64,000 nucleotides of DNA from Nectonema munidae. Lineage: Eukaryota; Nematomorpha; Nectonematoida; Nectonematidae. Below the pieces are notes generated by a model, which worked only from the letters and a program-made list of their open reading frames with translations, made no database searches and had not been told where the DNA came from. Positions 12,240 through 24,961 of the stretch are shown one piece after another. The DNA lies in the NCBI GenBank assembly GCA_030549495.1, contig JAUIRK010000909.1, forward strand, positions 604,001 through 668,000. Direction: 5' to 3'. The position numbers and the translations under genes are program-made. Numbering within the stretch: the stretch's first letter is position 1; the number at the start of each line of letters is the position of its first letter.

Positions 12240-13395
12240 TACTAAAAATCTTTTTCTGAACGGTGATGTTGATTCAGATATAACTCACTATCTCCATGAT
12301 ATCGATGCTTGTGAAGATGGAGTTCACAATTACTACAGTGCCTTCCTAAAAGAGGTTGCTCAAAAATAGAGGGCTTTGCAAAATGTTTCCCGGAGTCTCG
12401 CAAAAAAGTGATGTACTCATTGCAAGTTTGGTTCGTTTAATTGAGGATCTCTCTCTTGTTTAGCTAATTTTCTTTTACTTCGAATGCTTTAATTTTATTC
12501 TTTTACTAATGACTTTAATAAAAGCAAATTTGGCAGTCTTTGCAAAGAAAGCATTCAGTAAAATGAGATGAGATTTGAAAGTTACAAGCTTCTGAATGTT
12601 TTCAATGCATTAATAAGAAAATGCGCCTTTATGATGAAAGTCACTTATCAATTCGCTTTACATGAACGGGTTATCAAAGCTGTAGTGTTCTATTTTGTGT
12701 TGTCTGTGGCAAAATTTCAAATGCTTCAATGACTCGGGGAAATAATCTTGAAAGACACTTCAGAGAGAATTGCAACCTTATAAAAAATAAGAGGCGGAAT
12801 TTTTAAAAGATTCATGCAATCATAGAAGAAAAAGGGTACTTCTTTTGTTAGTAAAAACTCTGGAAGCATGTTATTTGGTAGCTGAAGTTATTGCTCTGGT
12901 AAATTATATTTGGTAAAATACTTGGCGAAAAAGGAATCAAACAAATTGAAGAAGTTCCTCTTTAAGAGAGTAGTTTATTTAAGTTTTTATTTAAGAGAGA
13001 TGATATTGCACTTGACAGTGAAAAGTTTTACGTGACGCATTAAAAAAGATAACGGTTTTTCTATTCAATTTTCCATGTCAACATATGTAATAATCGTATT
13101 GATATAGCTTTTGTAAGATGAAGATGAAATTAAAGAAAATTTGTTACTCTTAAAAGAACTGTCTGAAAGAAGCAGAGGAATAGAAGTATTTGCATGTTTT
13201 CTAAATGTCTGAAAAGAGAAGATCTTTTCTGAAAATGTTGTGTTCAAATTTGTACTGATGGGGTTCAATGAATATTTATAGTTCGTTATAAAACAAGAAA
13301 TTCTCATATAATCTCAACACATTGCTTCCTTCACAGAGATGAATTCAAAAAAGTTTTTGACGATGATACAAATCTAGGTCGACTCCGCATAAGTC
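12240..13395 (+). mobile_element. hAT transposase fossil (ZBED5-like)
   Basis: Broken plus-strand frames recover the ZBED5-like order. VTYQFALHERVI lies near 12640, EIILKDTSERI near 12740 and SKNSGSMLFGS near 12855. FSIQFSMSTYVNN-like sequence (family: FSLQLDESTD) is near 13060, EDEIKENLLLLKELSERSRG near 13120, FSENVVFKFVLMG near 13230 and HIASFTEMNSKK near 13320. Many interruptions are present. No terminal repeats were found, so the boundaries are approximate. It is older than the hAT copy at 55343-56191 and represents the N-terminal and catalytic part that copy lacks. Confidence 0.6.
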
Positions 13396-14232
13396 CATTA
13401 TTTGCATAAGTCGACATAATCAAAAGTCTCAAAAAATCCTATGTTTAATAAAACAAGCTTTCAAGTCTAATTCGAATTTCTGTAAGTACAAATTTCATTC
13501 ATTTTAACAAATTTTGAATCTGAAGCAGCTCAAGTTTGAACAAACAACACGGAAGACATATCAGTCCAAATTTCTTAACTTCTGTGAGAAAATTAGTGTC
13601 ACTAATATATTTTATCAATATATGTCTTGGAACAATTATAGAGAAAATTATGATTACAAGTACAAAAACTATACAACATATCATTCTTCCTAGCTTCGTA
13701 ACTATTCGAGTATTAGATTTATAATGGGGCATGATAACACGTATTAAATTCATAATCTCCATTCTTATCTTCAGTTCTAGAAAGTGAGTTACTTCTATCA
13801 CATGTTTAATTGTCAATATAATTTTAGTAAAGTTTTTAGTTATTTTATTTTTCAAAAATAAACTTAAAACTAATTAGAGATTAAATTAAATGTCTGAGAT
13901 TTTTAATAAACTCCAGCTTTGGGCAAGTGAAATTTTTTCAAGTAACAAAAAAATTGACTTAGGCAAAGTTTAGACATCAAAATATTACTAGTCACAATGG
14001 AAAAATATAATATCCACAAGTGGTTTCGCTAAGTTAAAATTTGCTAAGGACTACCGCACTTAAATACTAAAAACATAAATACTAACGCCATCACTGTTCT
14101 TGGAGTGCTAAGAATTTTTAGATACGTTCAACACAAACACAGTTTGGTATAAAATAAACTATAACCGATTTTAATATGTGTTTCAATTTTTATTCAAGCT
14201 GCATACAAATGGCGCTAAATTTTGAGTGTTAG

Positions 14233-14469
14233 AAATTTGCATGTAATATTTGGAAACATAAATTATTATGTGGGTTTAAGAAATTTTTAGACGCAGCTCC
14301 AAAAGGCGATATAAAAGGCCGTGCAATTCGCTGGCCAAAGTTGGCCATTGTTGATGGGCTTCGTTCTTACGGAGAGCACGGCATTGCACAGAACTTAAAA
14401 GTATTGCAGAACTTAAAAGTATTGCAGAACTTAAAAATCCTAGGATTTAGAGATTATTACAATGGGTGA
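14233..14469 (+). pseudogene. orphan coding-like fragment with an internal 18-bp tandem repeat
   Basis: An open frame without an ATG start reads CNIWKHKLLCGFKKFL, DAAPKGDIKGRAIRWPKLAI and VDGLRSYGEHGIAQNLK. Then come copies of VLQNLK encoded by an 18-bp unit repeated about three times (14386-14440), then GFRDYYNG and a stop. The first 50 codons look like real protein by composition. I do not recognise the family. It may be a decayed mobile-element gene or a lost exon. Confidence 0.35.
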
Positions 14470-14849
14470 AGAGTGGACTTAAACAAAGCGATGGCAAAGA
14501 GCATTTTGTGCAAAAATTTTATTTTATAATTGGTTTTACTTTTACAGTTTACACAGTTTCCTTCTGCACATATAGCTTTGATGAATCCGTAGAGCCCAAA
14601 TTGCCCGCCCTGAAAATAATTTTGACTGGCTCAGATATTTTATAGCATTATATATAAAACTTCATTTTTATCAATGCAAATTTTAAGAAAAATTATTTTC
14701 GATTAAAAAATTACACACTTAAAACAAATTTCTAAATAAAATATAAAAAATTAAAACATTGATAGAGAATTTTTAGAGAATTGAAAAAAAATCGCCCTTC
14801 CTTCAAAAATTTCAAGGTAAAAAAGCCTTCCAAAAAATTTTGCTTAACA

Positions 14850-16520
14850 ATCGGTATAAAAAATATCAGGATTTATAGGAATAAAAAAGAAATGTTGAAA
14901 AATCAAAAAAAATAAAAAGATTTTCAAAACGTTTCGTTTCAGTTCAGAGTATTCATAAAATTCAGCTTAGCAACGCGTAACTGCAAAAACACGATGCTAG
15001 AATTCAATCTTCGTAGCAAAGATCAAAACTTAGTTTTATAAAAAAAAAAAAAGCAAAATCATTCGTAACATTTTTCCAATAGGCCAGAAGAATATCTAAG
15101 AAAAATTCCCCTTGATTTCTCTGAATATTAAATTCTTTTTTTATGCAACTTCGAAATCAATAAACTAGATAGCGCTTATTGTAAATTATCTGCCTTAAAT
15201 CCGTCAAAAACAATGCTCAAGACGAGCTTCCTCCAATTTTCGCTAAAAAGCTTGAAAACGTTTAAAGTAAGACGACAGAAATTAAACCACGTTAACAAAG
15301 AAGTATTCTTATAAACTGGAAAAAGAGCTTCCCACACGCATTCACAAAAAAAGGAATAGATATAAACCAATCAAGAGTAGTTCTACTATTTTAAAATTTT
15401 TGAAAAAAATATGAACAACTGATTAGTAAATCATTTGAATAAGAGCAATATGCTTTCCCTTTAACAACATTTTATATTAATGAAATCAACCATCACAAAA
15501 TCGCATAAATTTCAAAATAACATTGGTTTTCTTCTTCTTGAAATAAAGGAACTGTTCACGTCGTTTATCTTGACTTCAAAAAAGTTTTAGCTTGATCTCT
15601 CACCCTATCTTTGTAAGCTTCATTTTTCATTGAATCGATGGCCTACTTTTTCTTTATAAGTGACAGAGAACAAAGAGTTTGCTCTAATAAACTAGCAAAA
15701 AATATGAACTGGTAGTCCTATATGATCAATATTTGAAAATATACATTTCAACTTCTCTGTAAATGACAACACGAATGTTATTGACTCGAGTATAAAACTT
15801 TTAACTAATGATATCAACATTTATCATGCATGTCTCTTCTGATTACAAAGGATCTACAGAAACAGATGAAAGCGATAATGTAGATGAAAAATGATATCAC
15901 ATGGAAAAGAACAAGATAACAACATCTTGTTCATCGGCTAATTTTTGATTCTTTTTCTAATACAAATTAGATCTAGAAGTTAAAAATGAAAAAATCAAAT
16001 TCTATGAAAATGCATCAAATGATTTATTTAACGATTCACTCGACATAATAATTGCTTTCCTCATTTAGAGGATACAAAATCTTCGCTAACTTTTGTTCAA
16101 ACAATTCATGAGTATGGAAATCTAATCACAAATCCCTATAGCAAAAATGAAAAAATAAAAAAAGTTTAGAAAGTTTTTACTAAAAAAGTAAATGGAATGA
16201 AAAATTTATCTTATGAAGAAAGGCCAAAAAAAATAAACTTACCGACACATTTCTACATGAAAAAATGCAGGCAAGGATAACAGTTTACAATACATAGCTT
16301 AGAAATTAAGAGAAGCATTTTAACACTCTACGCTCAAACTGCAATTAGATCCTAATTATGGAAAATAAGGACGCAATTATGTCCCGAAAATTTACATACA
16401 ATAATGGAGCAAGATGTCTCACTCAACATGTCATTGACCTTCATCACTCATTAAACCTATTGAAAAAAAGATTGGATAGGCATTGGATTCATTTGAAGTA
16501 TTTGTAGACTGGTGAATCTA
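14850..16520 (+). mobile_element. decayed LINE fragment (reverse transcriptase and 3' end)
   Basis: Plus-strand frames show KIFEKNMNNQLVNHLNKSN near 15395, VVYLDFKKV near 15560 (family form VYLDFSKAFD) and FSVNDNTNVIDSSIKLL near 15755. The C-terminal signature LSYEERPKKINLPT lies near 16208, followed by LKKDWIGIGFI near 16465. In related LINEs this block reads YEERLKKLNLPTL and closes the protein. Stops and frameshifts are frequent. No endonuclease was found upstream, so the copy is 5'-truncated. Confidence 0.75.
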
Positions 16521-17156
16521 ATATTTTGAAATAATTTAAATCACGGATGTAAAACATACGTCCGATGGGTGGTATATTGTCCGCCAAGAGCTACAATGTG
16601 GCACATCGAATATTTTTGACTAAATATTCAATCAGCTACAACTTACGTTTTTACAGTCGATGATACATCAGAATTGCCACAAGAATTTCAGCTGAAAATC
16701 ATTTACAGTGTGACTAGGTTTGCAAAAATAAGGTTTTTGAAAATCCACATCTTGTTTATAAATATCCGAAAATAACTTCATTCCATTCAAAAATTCTATG
16801 TATGTTCGATAGGTTTCATTTTTGAAAGATTATTTTGTCAGTAATGAACATCAACAAGTCAAATCATGTTTAATTATTTATGTATGATCCCAAATAAAAA
16901 GAAATCAACTAACTACGTTTGGAGCATATTAACCTTATTTCACGACTTCCATGTGATAACAGCTTCTACGATTTTGATCTAAACCCTTTAAGATGAAGAA
17001 GTAGAAGAAAATGAAAAGTATTACAATGAATCAAGGGCATGAGTCTTCTCCTGCTTTGACTGGTTGGAATAAAAGTCTAAAATATCATACAAGCATTTTA
17101 TTTACTAGTATATAAAGATTCAGAGCAATAAAATACTAGAAAATAACAGGGCTGGA

Positions 17157-17566
17157 GAGTAAGAGTAGGAGTTAGGAGCAAGGGATTTAGAGGATTTCCA
17201 GGGAGTAACATTAAGTCATTTTTACATAATTATTTATAATTTTTATATAATTGAAGGTTTTATTTAATTTAATAATAGTTAAAACAAAAGAGCAGTAAAT
17301 TAATATATGAAAAAAAAATTTGAAAAAATTTTTTGCTTCAAAAAAAGTATAGTTACATTTAACTGAAATTTGATTAGTAATTAATTATCATATAATTATG
17401 TAACAAGGTCCTAAATTGTGTGTGATGATTCTTAGGACAATGACAAATTATTTTAGGGCTACAATTTTTACTCCAGAGTAAGAGTAAAGGTAACATTGCA
17501 AAAATTTCTTTTACTCCCGAATAGGAGTTAGAATATTTCTAAAATTTCCACCACTCCCCAGCTCTG
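17157..17566. mobile_element. MITE with CAG(A/G)GCTGG ends
   Basis: The left end CAGGGCTGGAGAGTAAGAGT and right end CCACTCCCCAGCTCTG are imperfect inverted repeats (CAGAGCTGGGGAGT on the other strand). GAGTAAGAGTA words occur near both ends. The flanking 8-mers match only 5/8, so hAT assignment rests on the terminal CAG. Confidence 0.6.
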
Positions 17567-18737
17567 GATCAGAAAGGATAAATAAATTTAACTGTCAATC
17601 AAAAAATATTTTTCAATTTTTTAGAATATCTATAATATTTCAAGGAGTTAAACAACAAGAATTTCTTTACGCATAAAATCTACTAAAATGGCATAATTTT
17701 AGCTAATCAATTTGTTTTCTTTTTCTTGTTCTTAAATTCAAAGAATGATTTGTAAGCGAATTGTTAAAATATTAAGTTTAAAACAAAATTTTCGATAAAA
17801 ACCCTTACTATAAATAATAATGCTATGGTGAGAGCAAAAATTATAAATATAAGTGCTTAAACTTAAAGTATAACCATTTTAGTTTGCTAATATTTCATAA
17901 TGAACAAATCTTAGAAATGTTGTCAAAGAAAAAAGTAAAAATTACTTCTATTAAATTTTTTTGATTTGAGTTGAATTCTGCTAATCTCTTGGCAATGTTC
18001 TGTTCACGATACATATCTAAAAGGTATATTATTGAAAATGATTGCAATTTGTGTTTTAATACGGATTTTAGATAGTACAAAGACATGAAGCCCACAAATC
18101 TCAGAACTAAATTAAATCAAATAAAATTTCAAAAGTGGTGCAATCTGATGTTATTGATTATTCATTGGGTAAAAATTTCATTAAAACTAAGGAAATTGAG
18201 AAATACTTATCATGTAAAAATAGCAAAGATTCGATTAGAATTGAAAGCTTCATTTTATAAATCATTTCGTACCCAAATTGGAAGTTTTGTATCCAAAATT
18301 TTATTTAAATAAAACTTTAAATGTAAAAACGTTTAAAAAATTTAAAAAGGCATCAATCATAAAATCCGTTTTTCAAGAAAAAATGATAAAAAGTTTGGTT
18401 ATAGTAATATTGTAGCCATGAAAATAATAAAAAAGTTATAAGTTGAACTCATTCTTCACTACAAATGCCATCAATGAATTCATTCCTTGACCCTAAAAAT
18501 CACTACAAATGTCTTGGTTGCGAAACGTTTGAACTTCTTAGCTAAAATTTATTCTTGTATACATAAATCTTATTTTTATAAGATGAATCTCTCAACGACG
18601 CCATGATATATTTCTTTAGCTATTTGTACTTCACTTTCAAATTCAACTTGAATTTTGTGTTTTCATCCAAAAGTTGCAGAAAAAAGTGAATTGCAATTTG
18701 ATTACAATTCTTCTCATCCAATTCCCCCAAATTTGAG
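17567..18737. other. gene-free stretch
   Basis: Open frames are lysine/asparagine-rich products of base composition. Nothing is recognised. Confidence 0.5.
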
Positions 18738-18875
18738 TTAACCCATTTACGGCCAATCTTCTTATTTTGGAACATAAGTAATTTCATCTTCGTCTGCTTT
18801 TTTCAATGACTTTGAATATAAATCGTCTGCGTTTTTTTAGATATCATCTGCTTTGCTTGGTCTTAAATGGGTTAA
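18738..18875. mobile_element. piggyBac-like MITE, 138 bp, TTAA-flanked
   Basis: Near-identical sister of the 11206-11343 copy in the same orientation. It has TTAA at both edges, inverted ends TTAACCCATTTAcGgCCAA and TTGGTCTTAAATGGGTTAA, and TCGTCTGC words inside. Confidence 0.88.
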
Positions 18876-19379
18876 CTTGATTATCATTATTACATTCTGG
18901 GATTTAGTCCTCTTAATTGCCTGAATTTATAAATATTCTCAGTAAAAATTTAAGAACCAGGCCGTTAAGTTTTTTGAGTTAAGTCATTGAGACTAAGATT
19001 TATGACTGTCTTAGCTTCGAATCGCAATAGTTAAGATTTCTTACTCATATGTTAAAACAAATAGTTGAAAGCCCCCCCCCCCCCTCCCAGCCCCTGTCCA
19101 TTGAAATAATTCGCAGTATTCTCTCTTTTTAATTAGCATTTCAAAAATAAAAGCATACCACTAGATAATTGTAAATGAGCATTAATTAAAATATGGCAGC
19201 CTGTAGGTGAGAGCGTATTCACTATTTCTCCATTATGCATTTCAATTTCACTGTCCAGTGACCACCATATCTCTCCAGCAAACTTTAAAATCAATAAACA
19301 ATTATATAAAAAGAAAATTTAGCACTTTGATGACCAAAGTGACATCGGTGTAAAAAAAATGGAAATCGTTTGCTTCAAA

Positions 19380-19600
19380 TAAACCATTTTAAGTCTTAAA
19401 TTTTCTTTTTAAAACTCTAAATTGTCCTTTTAACTTCTAAATTATCTTTTTTTTTAATTTGTTCTTTGCTATCAAGACAAGTAAGTGGTTTTTGAAATTT
19501 TTTGAAAGTTAAATTTTGTTTCGTACTATTTTGCCAACGCATATTTACGTATTTTTTTGTAATTATTTAGAAAGGACATTTTAGAACTTAAAATCGTTTA
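19380..19600. repeat. foldback-type repeat with short degenerate units
   Basis: Units like TTTTTAACTTCTAAATTGTC on the left and inverse units like AGGACATTTTAGAACTTAAA on the right could fold on themselves. Two similar loci occur at 23720-24160 and 34110-34340. Confidence 0.5.
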
Positions 19601-20409
19601 TATAAAATTGTATTGCGGAAGAAAGCGAACGATTAGTCTTAAAAAAGTGTGGTTTCATTGGGTAATAAATTATGAGGATTCATTTCGAAGTGATTCTTAT
19701 TATACATTGTATAGAGTATCATACAAACATATCGCATCAAGTACCGCAAACCAAGAATCTCGGGCCCAACAAAAGTCCTTAAAATTTTAGATTCAATCGC
19801 TAACATTGTTCACGGATTATGCTTTGATTGAGTATCATGGCTTAGTTGCGAAATTCTAGTCTGTTGATATCGATAAAGGAGTCCGCTATTTCAGTATCGG
19901 TAGCTAAGCATTATTTGACTTTTTCCCCTTCGCAAAACACTTAAAATATATTAAAAGTATCAGGGAACAGTGAGCCAAAAAACATCGTTTTCGTATATCT
20001 TTATCACAGTGTTTGTAATGGAAGTAAAAAAGACTTATCTTCAATTCAAAAAAAGAAGAATTCTCAGGTAGACGAAGGAAAAAATGAAATAAAAATGTTT
20101 CTAGAAACAAATTGCCAAATGTTATTTATAGGGGAGTGAAGGAGTGGATTTACCTGCACGCTAAAAAGTAGAGGAGCAAATGATATTGAAAAAAAAGTCC
20201 GAACTTTCACGAGCACATATGTTTTCCTATACACAGCTTACCATTAAAATGGGAAGTTAACTGAATTCAATTTTTTTAAAAAAGTATGCAAAGCAAAGAG
20301 AAAAAATGTATATCAATATAAAATTAGTTATAAACAAATAAAATATATTGATTTAAGTTTAAAAGTTAATGCTATTACGTATATCAAGGCAATCAACGAT
20401 AAAAACGAA

Positions 20410-20553
20410 ATGGAAAAACGTTTAAAATTTCAAGTGGGCAAAAGTATTCAAGGCAAATTTTCACTGGATAATAATTCTACGCATGCTTTGGCCTTCCATA
20501 TGGAAGAAGATAGGATATGCATGGTTATCAGAAATATCTCAACTGAGGGATAA
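20410..20553 (+). pseudogene. small coding-like remnant, unrecognised
   Basis: A 47-codon frame from ATG to TAA reads MEKRLKFQVGKSIQGKFSLD, NNSTHALAFHMEEDRICM and VIRNISTEG. The frame is also open some 100 bases upstream. Amino-acid usage is more protein-like than nearby A+T-rich frames. No family was recognised. Confidence 0.25.
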
Positions 20554-23500
20554 ATTGATAACAAATAAGTATTTGATCTTTTGATGGTGAAACAATTAAA
20601 AAATTCTAAAATATTATGATCTTCAGCATATATCTATAACAAAGAGTTTGTCATTTTTATTTGACCCTATTAACCGCGCATTTTTTAAGACGTAGGTTTA
20701 CAAAGATAATGAAGAGTTCATTTTTTTGATTTAGTAGTGTGCAAGAATTGTAATAATATGATATCGGTCCGTACGAATGCTATAGGCTTTCTATATCACA
20801 CACGTTCTCCTTTATCTCATGATTCTTTGCTTCTTCTGTGCTCTGGTTTTAGATATTTTTTACTTTCTTAATACAAATATCGTTTGAAAAAGCGCATTGT
20901 ATGAGAAAGTTCATTTATTTTCCTAATAAATATTTACTTTTTATTTCTTCTGTTGTTCAAATGAACATGGATATATATATATGAGACCAAATATATATGC
21001 TTGAAATAACAAGAACTAACAGGTTCAACTAAAATTTTAATTTTAACACCCATGTTGAGATAGGCTCTAGAAATTTAAAGACATTCAGATATCATGAATA
21101 AGCTAGCATAACACAACTGCCTTCAAGGAAATATGTTACTTTGTAGAAAGAAAAATCTCTTGGCTTTTAAGAGAGAAATCATTCAGGAGTTTTGATCAAT
21201 ATTCAAGAAGCAATCTACATTTTTGTATCTGAGATGATGAAAAAGGATCTAAACCTTTTACTATAAGTGGTATATCAGAAGTCGCCTTTATTTACCTAAA
21301 ATATAGTAAATTATGCATATCATTGCGCTGGAAACAACAATTGGGAAAATAGGCTTAAGATATCTATAAGCTGTTCTTTACATAGTGAACTGGCCAACAC
21401 AATGAAACATCTAAAGTATTTGTTTGACCTGCATCCTTATATTCTATACAATTTTTTCTGAATATGAACTCACGAATAAAAAACTCAACTTCATTTTTAT
21501 CCGAATGGAAGATAAGACTATATATTTGAGTGGATGCTATAAATTGTACTAGTTGAAAAGTATAGAATTTTCAGAAAGAAATCACAATGACGGAAAAGAT
21601 TGTAGTAAAAATTAGCCTTTGCAAACAAAAGTAGATAATGCTGGTCGAAATAACGGCCTTCAAATATGATTAATCTTCATCAATATCACAGATTATTGAA
21701 TATTGTAAAATATCATTTTCAAAAAAAAAACTACCTCAACATAAAAACTTGAAATTCATTTCCTCAAAAACTACAGCATTTTAATACGGGAAGAACGATT
21801 ATCAAGCTTCTCAATAATGCAGTGTTCTTACTAGAGGTATCTCTCAGTTCAATGAAATAGGGACTAAATAAATGATGCTACAAAAATGCAAGATCTTCTT
21901 TTACAAAGCTGTGACGTAGATCAGTATAAAGAGGATTTGAACAGCAATGAAGAAGATAAATACAATGTGTATTTGTAATAGTGAATTTTTGATTTATACT
22001 TTCCTTAAACTTGTATTTGATTTGGTAACGATTCAATAACAGTGATAATTATTTGCCAGTATAGCTTACAAAACTGTCATCTATTTAATGGCAAACACGT
22101 ACGGGAATTCTATAACTTATTGATGGTTTTTATTGATTAAATATACATTCCATCACACAAATACAATCTTTTTATAATATTTGGGTTTATTGTTAACGTA
22201 TTATTCAGACGACCTTTTAGACATGAGAGATACGAACATAAAAATACACAAAAATATAGACAAAGTGTCTGCTTGTATTTAAGAATTCAAAATGACTACT
22301 AAGTAAAGTATTGTATCTGTATCTGATCTTTGACAACTAAAATTTCAAAAATGTTGTGTAAAGTACCCTATTTGACATGAGTATGATTTTTATAGCAATT
22401 TTTTAAAGATTTCTAGAATAATTTTATGAAAGTACAAAAGCAAACTCAAAAATTTCTCTTAATCTTATTTATCAAAAAAATGAACAAAGAAAAAAAATGA
22501 AAACAATTTTGTAGGGTAAAAAATTAGGTTGGAGGCAATAAAGAAATTTAATCGCCAAAGGAACCATTTTTATAACATATTGCAAACAAGTATATGAGTT
22601 TGGCGAGATAAACTCCTTTTTATCATATGATGGCAAGGACATATCCATGTACTCTTCTTGATCTTCCGATGGACCTTGAAAACTTTTCAGATATTTATTC
22701 CTAAGGTTTTTGATTGAAGAAATGTAAATTAAAAAATTCGAGACCTACAACTTTAATTTTAATAAATACATATAAAATGGTTAATTTTTAGTTAGTGCTT
22801 GAAAATAAAATGGTTTTATGACTGCCTCTACTCGAATTTCACATTTAGAAGATGGATATCATTGAATTATGGATTGACGTATGGAAGGAAGATAAATGAA
22901 GCATAAATAAAAGATATTTTATGTAATTTCATAAAAAATAATCCTTGTAATTATACTAAAAGGCATAATACTTGTAATTTTCTTTATTTCAAAATTACAA
23001 ATTGAAATAAAGATACCGAAAGTGTTTATATCCGCGTTGATACTCGAGATGAGAAAAACTATGAGTTTTAATCGAGTAGATAGAATTTTTTTAATTAATC
23101 AGTTTTTTTTATATTTTTCAATTTTACACAATTAAAATTTTTTTTAATGTTTAAAGAAATATAAAAGCGGAAATTATATGTATCTTATATATAACAAAGC
23201 TTTTCTCCTCTTTACATCACAATTTAAACCCAATAAAGTTCAAAAAAATAATTTAAATTTAAATAAAGAATAAAATAAAAAAATTTTGAGGTCTTGTAAT
23301 TGAAATAATAAACAAAAGGACTTATCAAATCTTGGCTCCAAAAAATATTTAAATCATAAATGTCTACATCTTTATCTGTAGGAGTGAGTAAAATAAAATG
23401 TGAAATAGAGAAACGTTTAGAGTTATAAAGAAAAAAAAATAGGAACCTCATTCGTTTCTCGTAGCTGCTCAATTATGATGAATGATGTTCCTAGAAGTTT

Positions 23501-23719
23501 GTCCCAAAAAACGCCTTTATTCCACAATTCAACTATTAAGCCAATGTCCAATCGAAGCATTTCACTAAAGCATTAATTTTAAAAATGATTAAATACCTTG
23601 TAAACAACACACCCTTCATAATTGCCCATGTTAGACGAGTGGCAGTACACCGCTAACTATGAAGTATGGCTAAATAGGTGTTACATCCAAGCAATACAAG
23701 ATATCAATGCCGAAAGATT
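20554..23719. other. long gene-free A+T-rich stretch
   Basis: Only simple sequence (TATATA near 20970) and base-composition frames. No element ends were recognised. Confidence 0.5.
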
Positions 23720-24160
23720 ATTAGTCTTTTTTAAGTCCAAAATTGTCTCTTTTAAATTCAAAAATTTATTTTAGATTAAAATTATTGAATTTTTTGTGTA
23801 AAAAATTTACAAAGTTTTAAGTATGTAGGTTTCCATACACAGACATGTTGTCAGTATAAAATTCTCTACAAAACATACAAAAATGATGAGTATCATTTTT
23901 CGAAAAATTTACATATTCCCATACAAAGTCTATAAATAAAAAAAATTCTATTATTTGCTGTAATGGTAAAAAGTAAAAAAATATAATTTTATTCTAAAAT
24001 AAAAAAAGACAATTTAAAATTTAAAAAAGACAATTTAGAACTAAAAAAAGACAATTTTAAATATTAAAAAAAAATTTGAACTTAAAAACGACAATTTTCA
24101 ATTTTAAAAAGATCATTTTTAATTTGAAAAATATAATTTTGAACTAAAAATGGTATATAA
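23720..24160. repeat. foldback-type repeat with tandem ~20-bp units
   Basis: The left arm has TTTTTTAAGTCCAAAATTGTC. The right arm has several tandem units such as AAAAAAGACAATTTAGAACT. The arms are inverse to each other around an A+T-rich centre. Confidence 0.55.
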
Positions 24161-24825
24161 TATACTTCTTTAAATTTTTTCTAATTTCGAAAATTAGAAA
24201 CTACTCTACTATTCGTTTTGCAATATTTCGGTGTATTTTTGAAAGAGAAAATTAATTTGGGTAAAAGTGATTGCATTATTTTTTTTAACTTATTCCTACA
24301 AAATATTTATTGTGAACTTTTTAAAATCAAAACTACGCCTAATTTATATGGAAACAGTAGCACTTTTCATTTTAAAGGTAAGTTCGATATAAACTTTATT
24401 CTTTAAATCTGATAATTTAGTACTTATTAATGGTCTCTTTAAAATAAATATTATAAAACAAAAAACTTTTAAATGCTGAGGTTTTTTATTTGAAGTTTTA
24501 GAAACCGATAACATTCAAAATAGGATATCTTGAATTTTTTAAGGGTAGAGCAATTGTCAAAAAATAAAATTTTGTAGATTTTATGGTTATATAAATTGCC
24601 ATAATGTTAAATAACTAAAAAAAGAAAATAAAATATTCCTGTATATATATTTTTTAAATTTCAAATCAGAAGCTTATCTTGTTGGAATGACTTTAAAGTA
24701 GAAATTATTGAAATTTATTCCCCATTTGCGCAAACGTAGCTAAAATTATTTTCGTGAAATAACAAGACTTTCTTTTTTCAAACATCTACTGCTTTGACAA
24801 ATGAAATTGAATAAAACAAATATTA

Positions 24826-24961
24826 AAACATGTCACACAACTATTTCCAATTATTTAAAATCTATAAAATATTTGATAATTAAGATATTCTATGTTTAGA
24901 AACATTTTTATCATTTTTAATACATGCGAGAAAAAAATTTTTCTAGAAAGAGAAAGTTTAT
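24826..24961. repeat. direct repeat A, copy 1
   Basis: About 136 bases from AAAACATGTCACACAACTAT to AGAAAGAGAAAGTTTA. Nearly identical to 26802-26940, differing by a CA insertion and a homopolymer length. It has no coding potential. Confidence 0.9.

Noticed and set aside
13499-13855. A membrane protein on the minus strand
   Set aside because: Hydrophobic residues follow from A+T-rich base composition. There are no motifs, no splice context and no homology that I recognise.
16618-16770. Open stretch with TTYVFTVDDTSELPQEFQLK
   Set aside because: Somewhat protein-like, but short, without splice sites or recognised family. Too weak to annotate.
18085-18312. Lysine-rich 75-codon open frame
   Set aside because: The composition is that of random A+T-rich DNA and no motif is visible.
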